Below are positions 46,051-55,108 of a stretch of DNA of 64,000 nt, one piece after another; the first letter of the stretch is position 1; each line of letters opens with the position of its first letter. Source of the DNA: Photobacterium sp. GJ3 (GTDB lineage: Bacteria; Pseudomonadota; Gammaproteobacteria; Enterobacterales; Vibrionaceae); assembly GCF_018199995.1 (NCBI RefSeq), contig NZ_CP073578.1, positions 1,302,001 through 1,366,000 of the forward strand. Reading direction: 5' to 3'. The notes below the pieces were generated by a model. That model was not told the origin of the DNA. It searched no databases and saw only the letters and a program-made list of their open reading frames with translations. The position numbers and the translations under genes were made by a program.

Positions 46051-46404
46051 ATGAGTTATGTTGATGGGTTTGTTTGTGCGGTACCCACAGAGAAACGGGA
46101 AGTGTATCGTCAACATGCCGCCGAAGCGGCTGAAGTGTTTAAAAAGTATGGTGCACAGCGTGTTGTTGAAGCCTGGGGAGATGATGTCCCGGATGGCCAG
46201 CTTACGTCCTTCCCAATGGCTGTAAAATGCCAAGAGAATGAAACGGTCGTTTTTTCATGGGTTATGTGGCCTTCAAAAGCAGCGCGGGACGAAGGCATGG
46301 CGTTATTCATGAAAGATCCGATCTGTGATATGACGGTAAATCCTATGCCATTTGACGGAAAGCGTTTGATTTACGGTGGTTTCGAAGCGATTGTGGATTG
46401 TTAG
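46051..46404 (+). CDS. DUF1428 family protein
   Basis: A 117-residue protein of the DUF1428 (YbaA-like) dimeric alpha-beta barrel family. 'YVDGFVCAVPTEKREVYRQH', 'VEAWGDDVPDGQLTSFPMAV' and 'PMPFDGKRLIYGGFEAIV' are diagnostic. It follows the DGPF gene by 24 bases and is commonly its neighbour. Function is unknown. Confidence 0.92.
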   Translation: MSYVDGFVCAVPTEKREVYRQHAAEAAEVFKKYGAQRVVEAWGDDVPDGQLTSFPMAVKCQENETVVFSWVMWPSKAARDEGMALFMKDPICDMTVNPMPFDGKRLIYGGFEAIVDC

Positions 46405-46445
46405 ACATATGCTTCAGGCTATCGAAAGGTGTTGAAAGACGAAGG

Positions 46446-46481
46446 GCGTCCTCTGCGATATTTCGTACTGAGGACGCTTTT
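46446..46481 (+). terminator. Probable terminator of the ECF42/YCII operon
   Basis: GCGTCCTC and GAGGACGC form an 8-base stem over a 16-base loop, followed by TTTTG. The loop is long and the T run short, so confidence is moderate. Confidence 0.6.
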
Positions 46482-46624
46482 GTCTGTTCTGCATCGGATT
46501 GGCAGCTACCGGGTGCTGTGGTTTATGGCACGCCGCTGAGAGCGGTTTCAGATTCACACTCTTGCGAATGATTTATATCAGATGTAAAAGATGGGGATGA
46601 TCATCTCCAGGATTGTTTTTTTAT

Positions 46625-47071
46625 ATGGATATCAAATTACGACCCGTGGCAAAGAATGAATTTGAGCCATTATTTCACGTTGTAAAAAGAGGGATTTATC
46701 GGGACATCGAGTCAGTTTTTGGGTGGGATGACGCGTTTCAACGCGACAGATTAAAAACTCAATACCAATGGCATTGGTTTCATTGGATTGAGATAAAAGG
46801 CAAACGCGCAGGGTTACTGTGTTACAAATCTGTCGAGCGGTCCTTTCATGTACATTTCCTGATTCTGGAGCCCGGGTATCAAAATCAAGGGTTCGGAAAA
46901 TCAATCATGCACCTCATTCACCGAATAGCCTGTGATCAAAAAAGAGAATGTATCACTTTATCTTGCTTTCAATGTAATGAAAGGGCGCTTTATTTTTATC
47001 AATCGCTCAATTACGAAATTGTCGAAAGTGATGAAGATTTTATCTCTTTAGCCTGCTACCTTCATTGCTGA
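46625..47071 (+). CDS. GNAT family N-acetyltransferase
   Basis: A 148-residue acetyltransferase. The acetyl-CoA-binding motif A is 'LILEPGYQNQGFGKSIM' (Q-x-x-G-x-G), and the C-terminal part has 'FQCNERALYFYQSLNYEIVE'. The ATG at 46625 is chosen over a TTG at 46613. The substrate is unknown. Confidence 0.88.
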   Translation: MDIKLRPVAKNEFEPLFHVVKRGIYRDIESVFGWDDAFQRDRLKTQYQWHWFHWIEIKGKRAGLLCYKSVERSFHVHFLILEPGYQNQGFGKSIMHLIHRIACDQKRECITLSCFQCNERALYFYQSLNYEIVESDEDFISLACYLHC

Positions 47072-47300
47072 CACGCGCGACCTGACTGCGGAGCAGGTTA
47101 TCCTGATCTTTGCACATTATCCGAAGCCTGGTCTTGGGGTTGGGTTTGTGCTTGGATTATGGATGGGTCCTGTTTATATTCAGAAGCTGACTACAGAAAT
47201 ACACTTTCAAAACGCGAAACAGCGTTGAAGCAAGAGCAATGTCCATATTGTTTATTCGGATTTGATTCAATCGGGTCTGGCTTTTTATATGGAGTTTTAT

Positions 47301-47948
47301 ATGTCACAAGAAAACCAATGGGAACAATTCGCACAAAACTTTGAAGCACGGAATAACTATGTTGTAGGTATGACGAATATTGACCTCCTCAAAGGTGAGC
47401 TAAGGGCGTTCTCGGATCCTGGCCGGCTGCTGGAACTGGGGTGCGGGAATGGTACTTATACCCAGTGTTTCCTTGATTCGGCGTCTGAAATCATTGCCAC
47501 AGATATTTCTGAAGAGATGGTCCGCATCACTCAGGAACGCTTTCAATCCGCACTGAATGTGCGTGTTGAACTGGCAGATTGCTTTCAGCTGCCGTATCAG
47601 GATAGCGCTTTTGATACTGTGTTTATGGCGAACGTATTACACATTATTCCGAACCCGGAAATAGCGTTGGCGGAAGGTTTCCGGGTGTTAAAATCCGGTG
47701 GTCGTTTGATTGTCGCCAGTTTTACTTTGCATGGGATGAGCCTGATCCACCAGATGCTGATGCGATACCGGTACACGAAAATGTACGGCAAAAAATCTTC
47801 AACGGCGATTAAGCTGACACCAGGGTTGGCATCAGACATGGTGAGTGCCGCTGGATTCCATGTTGAAACGTGTCGGTTGATTGGCCATCACGTGAAAGCG
47901 GTTTATCTGGTTGCATGCAAGTCGGCCGATTCACACCGAATCTCGTAA
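47301..47948 (+). CDS. SAM-dependent methyltransferase
   Basis: A 215-residue class I methyltransferase. SAM motif I is 'LLELGCGNGTYTQCFLD', then 'IIATDISEEMV', 'CFQLPYQDSAFDTVFMANVL' and 'GFRVLKSGGRLIVASF'. This resembles UbiE/COQ5-type or arsenite-type enzymes, and the substrate is unknown. The ATG at 47301 follows GGAG at 47290. The longer frame from 47262 lacks a site. Confidence 0.9.
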   Translation: MSQENQWEQFAQNFEARNNYVVGMTNIDLLKGELRAFSDPGRLLELGCGNGTYTQCFLDSASEIIATDISEEMVRITQERFQSALNVRVELADCFQLPYQDSAFDTVFMANVLHIIPNPEIALAEGFRVLKSGGRLIVASFTLHGMSLIHQMLMRYRYTKMYGKKSSTAIKLTPGLASDMVSAAGFHVETCRLIGHHVKAVYLVACKSADSHRIS

Positions 47949-48043
47949 ACAGTCTATTTTTAACCCAAGTCAAACATCGATTGGTTGCTTACCGTAAAGG
48001 GGGCAACCCCTTTTCTGTTTCTCACCAAAATGAGAGGTTTCAG

Positions 48044-48448
48044 ATGAAAGTTGTCGCAAGGTTTTCATTCCCACATGAAGCGCATATTGCGAAAGCGAGC
48101 CTTGAAGCGGCGGGTATTGAAAGTGTGATTGCAGATGAGCATACCATCAATGCGCAGTGGCTCTATTCTGATGCAATTGGTGGTGTTCGCTTGATGGTGA
48201 CAGAGCCGGATCAACATGAAGCCATCGCAATCTTGGCAACCGATTTTTCAATGGCGGTTGAGCAAGGCACAGCCTTGAGTGATGAGATACGTTGCCCGCA
48301 TTGTGGCGATCATCATTACACACCGTTCACTAAAGGCAAACGGCCAGCATTTGTCGTGTTTCTGCTGCTCGGATTCCCACTGTTTTATTATCAGCATGGT
48401 TATCAATGTCAGTCTTGTGGTGAATTTTTCAAGGCTGACGATGAGTAA
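48044..48448 (+). CDS. DUF2007 protein with C-terminal zinc ribbon and membrane segment
   Basis: A 134-residue protein. Residues 1-70 match the DUF2007 signal-transducing fold ('RFSFPHEAHIAKASLEAAGI' and 'IGGVRLMVTEPDQHEAIAIL'). Four Cys in 'IRCPHCGDHH' and 'YQCQSCGEFF' form a zinc ribbon that straddles a hydrophobic segment ('FVVFLLLGFPLFYY'). ATG at 48044 preceded by GAGAGG. Function is unknown. Confidence 0.85.
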   Translation: MKVVARFSFPHEAHIAKASLEAAGIESVIADEHTINAQWLYSDAIGGVRLMVTEPDQHEAIAILATDFSMAVEQGTALSDEIRCPHCGDHHYTPFTKGKRPAFVVFLLLGFPLFYYQHGYQCQSCGEFFKADDE

Positions 48449-48610
48449 AAAACCTGCAGGTTGATTGCATATGCTCAGCCGCGGATGGCAACTCAGTTGG
48501 AACGCCAACATTTATCATTGTCTTTTACTGGTCGCCCCATCAACTCGTTTGAGTCATGAACCGGTGTTCACCTCTGGTATTTTGTCAGCGATTGCAGGGA
48601 CTGTTTGATT

Positions 48611-49297
48611 GTGAAAATTTTACTGAAATCAATTTTTTGCGTGCTGAGTGGTTTGGCCTCGACTGCGACTGCGACTGCTCAGGAAAGTATCTGTCACGGC
48701 ACAACGTCAAACGGATCCCTTGAATATGGCGTACAGCTTCCTGCAAACGGAAATAACTTTACAGGGTACAGCACCATTGCCCGGTGGGCAGGGCGTACCT
48801 ATGTCCACTCTGAAGTGGCGGACATTCTGCTGTCGGCTTATCAAAACCTTGAAACGTCAATGCCAGACAAAGTGTACAAATATGCAGAAACCGGCTTTGA
48901 ATCTGGCGGTCAATTTAAGCCACATAAAACCCACCGAAATGGCCTGTCGGTTGATTTTATGACGCCTGTTGTGAATGAGAAGGGTGTATCGGTGCATTTA
49001 CCCACTCATCCGCTGAACAAATTTGGGTATCGCATTGAATTCGATGCAGCGGATCAATACCACGGGATGTCGATAGATTATGACGCGATGGCTGCCCATA
49101 TCGTCGAACTGCACCGGGAGTCCGTCAAACGGGGGCATGATTTATGGCGGGTGATTTTTGACCCCAAACTGCAGCCGAAATTATTTCAGACTCGATTTGG
49201 GGGATACCTGAAACAAAATATCCAGTTTTCCAAGCGCCGCTCTTGGGTCAGACATGATGATCACTACCACGTTGACTTCGCAATTCCATGTCAGTGA
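48611..49297 (+). CDS. MepA-like penicillin-insensitive murein endopeptidase
   Basis: A 228-residue secreted peptidase with a signal peptide ('VLSGLASTATATAQ'). LAS-type zinc motif 'HRNGLSVDF' gives His108 and Asp115. The C-terminal 'RHDDHYHVDFAIPC' gives the further His residues. MepA cleaves the D-Ala-mDAP bridge between peptidoglycan strands in the periplasm. The GTG at 48611 is chosen; a TTG at 48605 is the alternative. A single-gene unit. Confidence 0.88.
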   Translation: MKILLKSIFCVLSGLASTATATAQESICHGTTSNGSLEYGVQLPANGNNFTGYSTIARWAGRTYVHSEVADILLSAYQNLETSMPDKVYKYAETGFESGGQFKPHKTHRNGLSVDFMTPVVNEKGVSVHLPTHPLNKFGYRIEFDAADQYHGMSIDYDAMAAHIVELHRESVKRGHDLWRVIFDPKLQPKLFQTRFGGYLKQNIQFSKRRSWVRHDDHYHVDFAIPCQ

Positions 49298-49597
49298 ACC
49301 GGACATGATTGTTTTTTCTCCCGGTATCTTCAGAGAAACCAGCTTACTTTTTCAGCATCGTCAGTAGAGCCATCGGATAATTTTGTCAGGAGAAGCATTC
49401 TGTGTGTTTACTCAGTTTGTTGAAGTTGTGATGAAATGGAATACACTTTGCAAAATGGATTAAGTTGCAATGCGATTGGTTTGATATTGATTCCTTTTTC
49501 AAACATCCATTTGAACTTAACATATTTTTAACCTTGTCTTTCGACAACAATGATTGCGTTACATCGCTCATCGTTGACGAAAAACAAGGAGTCACTA
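49298..49597. promoter_or_regulatory. Upstream region of the M28 peptidase gene
   Basis: About 300 AT-rich bases with no supported gene. It must carry the peptidase promoter. No specific site was recognised. Confidence 0.4.
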
Positions 49598-51385
49598 ATG
49601 CAAATGTGCATGACAACGAAAAGGACACTTCTCGCAGCAGCGATCAGTACAACCATGCTGAGTGGTTGTTACTGGAAAGACCCTAAACTGGCCGCGGCTT
49701 ATGTCAGTAGCGAGATTGAACGTGAAGATGTGGTCGAACATTTAGTGGAATTAGAAGCCCGTGCCTCTAAAACCACAGATGGCAACTCAACAACCCGTGC
49801 TGCCGGCACAGACGGTTATCAATATTCCGTGGATTACATCATCGATGTGATGAAAGAGTACGGCTATAAAGTAACCACGCAAGCCTTTGATTTTCGTGCC
49901 TGGGAAGAATTGGCGGGCACAGCGCTGAATGTGAATGGCGTAGACTTAATCAGCACGCGTGAGGCGGGTGAAGGCGTTGAGCCGGATTACGCGGTGATGT
50001 CTTATTCAGGCGACTCAAATGGTCCGTTAAACGGTGAAGTTGTCTTTATCACACCTGATTTTAATTTCTCCAGCCCGAATTATGATGATACCGATGGCTG
50101 CGAAGCAACCGACTTCGACGGTAAAGCTGTCACAGGTAAAGTTGCTGTGATTCAGCGTGGTGGTTGTGCATTTAACGATAAAGTCGTGAATGCACAAAAT
50201 GCGGGTGCGAAAGCCGTGATCGTCTTTAACCAGGGCAATGATCCGGGCCGGACGGATGTCGTGAACGGAACGCTGGGCAGTGATACCGCTGCGGTCATTC
50301 CTGCATTCGGTGCGCGTTATGCGCTGGGCAAAAGCTGGTTTGATCTGAGCGAAACGCAGTCTGTACCGGTTGCCCTGAACGTTGATGTGAAAGACGAAAT
50401 GGTCGTGACGCAGAACGTGATTGCTGAAACCAAGCGTGGAAACCCGAATCAGGTGGTGATGCTAGGTGCCCACCTGGACTCCGTCCCAGAAGGTCCGGGC
50501 ATCAATGATAATGGCTCCGGGACTGCAGGTTTGCTTGAGTACGCCATTACATTGGCTGAAACCAGAGCGCCGGTGAAGAACAAAGTTCGTTTTGCCTGGT
50601 GGGCTGCTGAAGAAGCCGGGCTGGTGGGTTCTGAGTACTACACCAAGGAACTGTTTGCACCGATTTATGATCAGGCGCAGCAAGAGATCATGGATGAACT
50701 GGGAATTGAAGATCCAAGTCAGCTGACAGAAGAGCAGATTGAACTGGTTGATGCGCGTTATTCTAAGTTGAATAAAGTGAAACTGTACCTGAACTTCGAC
50801 ATGATTGGTTCGCCGAACTATATCTTCGGTGTGATGGACGGTGACCTGTCTGATACGAAAGATAGTCCGGACAATGCCTACACCGGTGATTTCAAACCAC
50901 CTTATGGGACTTCAGATATTGAAGCGACGTTCAACGAGTTCTTCACTGCGAAATCTTCTGCAACGGTTCCTCAGGCACTGTCGAAGCGTTCAGATTATGC
51001 AGGTTTTGCTGACTGGGGCATCGCATTCGGCGGCCTGTTCACGGGTGCCGAGAAGGTGAAAACGGCGGAAGAAGTCGAGCAGTTTGGTGGCGAAATTGAT
51101 GTCGCATATGACAAGTGCTACCACCAGGCTTGTGATGATTTCAATAATGTCAGCCAGGAAGCACTGTATGTGAATACGCAGGCGCTGGCTTATGTAACGA
51201 CTTACTACGCATTCAGTAAGCCGCTGTTCCCGCCGAAAGAAGCGCCAGCCGCGAAACCAATGACCCGCATGCACAGTGTTGAACAACCCACACAAAAACT
51301 GCGCATTGGTGAGAAGCTGAAAGCCGCAGACAGCCATTCTGACCACGGTCACTTCCATGGTGACTTTGACCAGGATCGTCAGTAA
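49598..51385 (+). CDS. Secreted M28 zinc aminopeptidase lipoprotein with PA domain
   Basis: A 595-residue peptidase. Lipobox 'LSGC' (Cys24) marks a lipoprotein. A PA domain spans about 145-265 ('GKVAVIQRGGCAFNDKVVNA'). The M28 core has His292 ('GAHLDS'), Asp304 ('NDNGSG'), Glu338-Glu339 ('WAAEEAGLVG'), Asp401 ('NFDMIGSPN') and His509 ('CYHQACDD'), a complete di-zinc site. It likely releases N-terminal residues from peptides outside the inner membrane. The ATG at 49598 follows AAGGAG. Its Asp/His-rich tail 'HSDHGHFHGDFDQD' is unusual and might bind metal. Confidence 0.95.
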   Translation: MQMCMTTKRTLLAAAISTTMLSGCYWKDPKLAAAYVSSEIEREDVVEHLVELEARASKTTDGNSTTRAAGTDGYQYSVDYIIDVMKEYGYKVTTQAFDFRAWEELAGTALNVNGVDLISTREAGEGVEPDYAVMSYSGDSNGPLNGEVVFITPDFNFSSPNYDDTDGCEATDFDGKAVTGKVAVIQRGGCAFNDKVVNAQNAGAKAVIVFNQGNDPGRTDVVNGTLGSDTAAVIPAFGARYALGKSWFDLSETQSVPVALNVDVKDEMVVTQNVIAETKRGNPNQVVMLGAHLDSVPEGPGINDNGSGTAGLLEYAITLAETRAPVKNKVRFAWWAAEEAGLVGSEYYTKELFAPIYDQAQQEIMDELGIEDPSQLTEEQIELVDARYSKLNKVKLYLNFDMIGSPNYIFGVMDGDLSDTKDSPDNAYTGDFKPPYGTSDIEATFNEFFTAKSSATVPQALSKRSDYAGFADWGIAFGGLFTGAEKVKTAEEVEQFGGEIDVAYDKCYHQACDDFNNVSQEALYVNTQALAYVTTYYAFSKPLFPPKEAPAAKPMTRMHSVEQPTQKLRIGEKLKAADSHSDHGHFHGDFDQDRQ

Positions 51386-51418
51386 TTTCGAGCGGATCAT
51401 CCGTTTCTAAACCTGAAG

Positions 51419-51446
51419 AAAGCCACGCAGTTGCGTGGCTTTTTTA
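51419..51446 (+). terminator. Rho-independent terminator of the peptidase gene
   Basis: AAGCCACGCA-GT-TGCGTGGCTT followed by T's, 35 bases after the stop codon. Confidence 0.92.
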
Positions 51447-51494
51447 TTTATGCAATTGTGTGCAATTGGTTTGAAATGATGGGGATGCCGTTCA

Positions 51495-52175
51495 ATGGAA
51501 AAGAAGTTTGCTGCCATTTTGTTTGATCTGGATGGCACTTTAGTCGATTCAGCGGAAGCGGTCAGCCGGGCATGGGTTGCCTTTGCGACGAAATACAACA
51601 TGGATGCAGCACAGATTCTGTCCTCGGTGCAGGGGATGCCGGGAAGCGAGGCGATTGCCCGGTTGCGGCCTTTGGCATCTGCTGAGGAAATAGAACAGGA
51701 TGCACAATGGTTGGAAGATTTGGAAGCGAATGACACCGATGGGGTGGTTGCGCTGCCGGGTGCAATCGCATTACTGGAGCAACTGAATGCGCAGGCGATT
51801 CCCTGGGCCATCGTAACCTCGGGCAGTATTCCGATTGCCACTGCCAGAATCGCGGCTGCAGGGATTCCTGTTCCGGCCGTTTTGATTACGCCTGAAGCGG
51901 TGTCGCAGGGAAAACCTCATCCCGAACCTTATTTGCTGGGTGCAGAAAAATTAGGTGTTGAGATTGATCAATGTCTGGTGTTTGAAGATGCCCCCGCAGG
52001 CGTGACATCCGGGGTGAGTGCCGGTGCTTGCGTGATTGGCATCCAAACGCAATTTGATGCCGGGGTTTTAATGGCAAATAAGGCTGCAGCCTGTATTTCC
52101 GGGTATGAAGAAATTGTCGTCTCTGTGAATTGCGGCGAAAACAGATGTCGTATTCATCAAGCTTCAGGTGCTTAA
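51495..52175 (+). CDS. HAD-family sugar/glycerol phosphatase
   Basis: A 226-residue HAD hydrolase. Nucleophile Asp11 and acid Asp13 lie in 'LFDLDGTLVDS'. Motif II is 'WAIVTSGS', motif III Lys in 'VSQGKPHPEPYLLGAEKLGV', and motif IV 'CLVFEDAPAGV'. A helical cap of the subfamily I type lies between motifs I and II. It resembles YfbT/HxpA sugar phosphatases. Its stop codon abuts the GTG of the next gene. Confidence 0.9.
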   Translation: MEKKFAAILFDLDGTLVDSAEAVSRAWVAFATKYNMDAAQILSSVQGMPGSEAIARLRPLASAEEIEQDAQWLEDLEANDTDGVVALPGAIALLEQLNAQAIPWAIVTSGSIPIATARIAAAGIPVPAVLITPEAVSQGKPHPEPYLLGAEKLGVEIDQCLVFEDAPAGVTSGVSAGACVIGIQTQFDAGVLMANKAAACISGYEEIVVSVNCGENRCRIHQASGA

Positions 52176-52661
52176 GTGCTGCCTGTACTTGTCGGGCAGA
52201 AAGTGACATTACGTGCGATCAAAGCATCCGATGCAGAAGCGCTGCTGGCGATTTATTCTGATGTGAAAACGATGCGCTATATCGATGAACCTGTGTTTGA
52301 TTCTATGGCAATGGTTGCACAAATGCTGGCGAGTGTCCGGAAACTGGCAGCAACAGGGGAATCACTCGAATGGGCGATTGAGTGCCATCAATCCGGCAAT
52401 ATGATGGGTACCTGTGGACTTCATAGTTTCTCAGCAGATAATCGTACCTGTGAAGTCGGCTGTTTGTTGGCTTCTGCATATTGGGGGAAAGGCTATATGT
52501 CTGATGCACTTCAGCAATTGATGCAATATGCCAGGGATCAAAAACTCAAAACTTTATGGGCAAAGGTTGACCCGCAGAATGGACGCTCGATACGATTGTT
52601 TCTCAAATTTGGCTTCCAGCCTGCTGCATCAGATACTTTTTATCTGTTTCTTGATAGATAA
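52176..52661 (+). CDS. GNAT acetyltransferase, RimJ/RimL type
   Basis: A 161-residue acetyltransferase opening 'VTLRAIKASDAEALLAIYSD' like RimJ/RimL-type enzymes. Motif A 'VGCLLASAYWGKGYMSDALQ' follows. The GTG start directly follows the HAD stop codon, and AGGTG in the end of that gene is the ribosome site, so the two are co-translated. Confidence 0.9.
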   Translation: MLPVLVGQKVTLRAIKASDAEALLAIYSDVKTMRYIDEPVFDSMAMVAQMLASVRKLAATGESLEWAIECHQSGNMMGTCGLHSFSADNRTCEVGCLLASAYWGKGYMSDALQQLMQYARDQKLKTLWAKVDPQNGRSIRLFLKFGFQPAASDTFYLFLDR

Positions 52662-52696
52662 GTTATCTTTCGGCGTGAGCTTCAAGTATCGAGGGT

Positions 52697-53215
52697 GTGA
52701 CGTTGCTTTCAACTTTGTTTCAGAAAAAGAAACCCAATATTTATTTGGGGACATTGGCTGTTGTGCCCAATAGCAAATTGAATCGATTTGAGAATTGGCA
52801 AAACTGGGGTGATGTCACGCTGGATGATCATTTAAGAACACTGATGGCATCGATTTTCAGTTTAGCGGAAGCAAGTTCGGTGTCTGAATTTGAAAAAGAC
52901 GATTTGATTCTGGACGTTTTCATGGTTGATGTCAGACGGGGAGATTTTGGTTTACTCCGGGCTGACGGTGGCTTGTACCCGGTGGGTTACCGGCCCAAGA
53001 TTCAGTTGATTTCAAGAATCCACCATGCCAGAACCGGACGCACCCGAAATACATTCCGGGTTTCACAGTCGGTTCGCTGGTCGGAATTTGTCCGCAAATC
53101 GATCAGCTTCAAAGGGCTGCTGGGCATAGGAACGCGCTATGGACAGGAAGAGATGGAAAAACTGCTGATGCTGGCCTGCCTTCAATTGCTGGATCAGATG
53201 CGTAAGACAGTATGA
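52697..53215 (+). CDS. Hypothetical protein
   Basis: A 172-residue protein not recognised. It is mixed alpha-beta with no signal peptide. Features include 'DDLILDVFMVDVRRGDFGLL', 'PKIQLISRIHHARTGRTRN' and a helical end 'MEKLLMLACLQLLDQM'. The start is a GTG after GAGGGT. An ATG-less frame otherwise supports no shorter start. It lies 27 bases before a DUF3565 gene. Confidence 0.6.
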   Translation: MTLLSTLFQKKKPNIYLGTLAVVPNSKLNRFENWQNWGDVTLDDHLRTLMASIFSLAEASSVSEFEKDDLILDVFMVDVRRGDFGLLRADGGLYPVGYRPKIQLISRIHHARTGRTRNTFRVSQSVRWSEFVRKSISFKGLLGIGTRYGQEEMEKLLMLACLQLLDQMRKTV

Positions 53216-53242
53216 AGTGATTCGATTGGGGATGGGTGACGT

Positions 53243-53452
53243 ATGAAGCAACCGATCACGGGTTACCATCTGGATGAGGCTGGCGATTGGGTTGCAGAAC
53301 TCAGTTGCGGACACTTTCAGCATGTCAGGCATCAGCCCCCGTTTTTTTGTCGTCCCTGGGTGGTCACGGAACAGGGACGCGCCGCAATGCTGGGTTTCGA
53401 ACTGGCCTGTAAAAAATGTGATGCAGGCGCACCGAAGGATGTTGGTGATTAA
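53243..53452 (+). CDS. DUF3565 small protein
   Basis: A 69-residue protein with the family pattern 'DWVAELSCGHFQHVRHQPP' and 'RPWVVT', then 'ACKKCDAG'. Three Cys and four His could bind a metal ion, likely zinc. Function is unknown; relatives are widespread in marine gammaproteobacteria. Confidence 0.88.
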   Translation: MKQPITGYHLDEAGDWVAELSCGHFQHVRHQPPFFCRPWVVTEQGRAAMLGFELACKKCDAGAPKDVGD

Positions 53453-53563
53453 CACTTTGGTTACGGTCTGGCGGTTGCATTCTTGAAACAACGTTAAACG
53501 GATAGACCAAAAATACCGGCTTTGTTGGGTGAAGACTAAAAAACAATAAGGAATTACATCACA

Positions 53564-54082
53564 ATGGAACTCATCACGTTAGCACCTGAGCACGAATCGT
53601 CTTTTTTACACTTTTACCAGGATTTTGAAAAATTCGATCCGGAGAATGCAGGTTATTATGCTCAGGGAACAGAGAACTTCGCTGAGTACGTGAAACAATT
53701 ATCGGATGAAGCGCAAGGGATCAATCTTCGGGAAGACTATGTTCCCTGTACCCATTTATGGTTGATAGATGACGGTGTGTTATTGGGAGCGATTCGGATT
53801 CGACATCATATTGAGAATGAGTTTCTGTCTCTGGAAGGCGGCCATATTGGATACGATATTGCACCTTCAGCGCGCAATCAGGGGCATGGCAAACGGATGT
53901 TGACACTGGCTTTGCCGGTCGCGAAAGCACTGGGAATTGAGAAAGCCTTGGTGACCGCAGATGAAGACAACCTGGCTTCAAGAAGCGTCATTGAGAAAAA
54001 TGGCGGCAAATTTGAAAAAGTCATTCGCGGGAAAGTTTTTCCAGAGCCAATCGCTCGTTACTGGATCGAATGCACGGATTGA
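53564..54082 (+). CDS. GNAT family N-acetyltransferase
   Basis: A 172-residue acetyltransferase with motif A 'IGYDIAPSARNQGHGKRMLT' and 'DNLASRSVIEKNGGKFE'. The N-terminal 'PCTHLWLIDDGVLLGAIRIR' is typical of a broadly distributed GNAT group. AAGGA precedes the ATG. The substrate is unknown. Confidence 0.9.
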   Translation: MELITLAPEHESSFLHFYQDFEKFDPENAGYYAQGTENFAEYVKQLSDEAQGINLREDYVPCTHLWLIDDGVLLGAIRIRHHIENEFLSLEGGHIGYDIAPSARNQGHGKRMLTLALPVAKALGIEKALVTADEDNLASRSVIEKNGGKFEKVIRGKVFPEPIARYWIECTD

Positions 54083-54139
54083 TGTTCTCTGAATCGTGAT
54101 TGAAACCGCAACAGCGATTGAAAGGCTAAGGAGCAGGGA

Positions 54140-54553
54140 ATGACACCGGAAGCCATCTCAGCACTTGAACTGACAAGAATTGCTTTAGAATTCGTCAGAT
54201 TTACCAACACTTTCTGGGGCGTGATAGCCACAGTGACGATTGCTTTACTGGGCTGGGTGTTTGGCAGCAACAAGAAGTGGGTCTTGATCCAGCGGGTGGC
54301 CACATCGGTTGCCTATGGATTGATCGCTTGCATTAATTGCCTGGCACAGTTGCGTTTCAATGGTTTGATTAATGCCTCTATTGCGGATTTGAAAGCGATG
54401 TCGGCGTCCCACCCTGAAATTGCAAACCTTCATGCACAACTCGTACATTTAGGCACGCTGGATGACGAGGTCATCGTGTTGATTTATGCCGTCATTGCCA
54501 CAGCAGTGATTGTGATCACGCTCAGACAGAACCAGTTTGCCCATCAAGGCTGA
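54140..54553 (+). CDS. Hypothetical membrane protein
   Basis: A 137-residue protein with three hydrophobic segments (about 25-40, 55-70 and 110-128) and no known motif. AAGGAG precedes the ATG. Its last ten bases overlap the convergent DUF302 gene. Function is unknown. Confidence 0.7.
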   Translation: MTPEAISALELTRIALEFVRFTNTFWGVIATVTIALLGWVFGSNKKWVLIQRVATSVAYGLIACINCLAQLRFNGLINASIADLKAMSASHPEIANLHAQLVHLGTLDDEVIVLIYAVIATAVIVITLRQNQFAHQG

Positions 54554-54999
54554 GTCGCGATTTTGGCAAAGGACGCTAAAGCAAGCTCAATTTTCTGGAT
54601 GACATCTTCACAACCTTCAATTTGGTGGCGGGCAACCAGATATTGCGGGTCGTTATACATGAGCCAGACCATGCCAAACTCATCCTGGCTGACCAGCATT
54701 TTCTGGGGGAGATCGAGTGCAACGCTTTGGGCGCAGACCATGAGTGGCGACCCGACTCTTGGATTCCCAAAGATGAGCAGGATGGTTGGCCGCAGGTGAA
54801 TTCCCGCTTTTCTGGCCCCGGCAGCGTGGTCGATGCGAGCAAACACAGTCATGCCTTTCGACTTTAAGGCTGTTTCCAGCCGCTCAACAGTGGATGCCAC
54901 CGAATGCGCACTTTTTAGCCGAATCAAGCCATTCTCCTGAGCGATTGCAGCAAGAGGAAAGCTCATCATGAGCACTAATGCAAGGGTAATGAATTTCAT
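54544..54999 (-). CDS. Secreted DUF302 domain protein
   Basis: A 151-residue periplasmic protein with a signal peptide ('FITLALVLMMSFPLAAIAQ'). The DUF302 domain opens 'SVASTVERLETALKSKGMTV' and has 'IHLRPTILLIFGNPRVGSPL' and 'ALDLPQKMLVSQDE'. The ATG at 54999 follows AGGACGCA. It is the only leftward gene inside the accessory block before 59 kb. Function is unknown. Confidence 0.9.
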   Translation of the reverse strand: MKFITLALVLMMSFPLAAIAQENGLIRLKSAHSVASTVERLETALKSKGMTVFARIDHAAGARKAGIHLRPTILLIFGNPRVGSPLMVCAQSVALDLPQKMLVSQDEFGMVWLMYNDPQYLVARHQIEGCEDVIQKIELALASFAKIATQP

Positions 55000-55108
55000 A
55001 TTGCGTCCTGACTGTCGCATAAAGAGGGCACCAAAGTAATCATAAGCCTAGTGTGCTTCTGATCTGATGACAAACCTGAGCCGAGAGGCTGACAAGGAAA
55101 AAGGAAGG

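Noticed and set aside
47072..47300. Possible gene remnant in the gap before the methyltransferase
   Set aside because: A short open stretch and a 61-residue frame exist, but neither has a ribosome site or family pattern.
53446..53500. attC-like TTAAC...GTTAA inverted ends after the DUF3565 gene
   Set aside because: The outer bases do not match the required R'' core and no second copy exists in the block.
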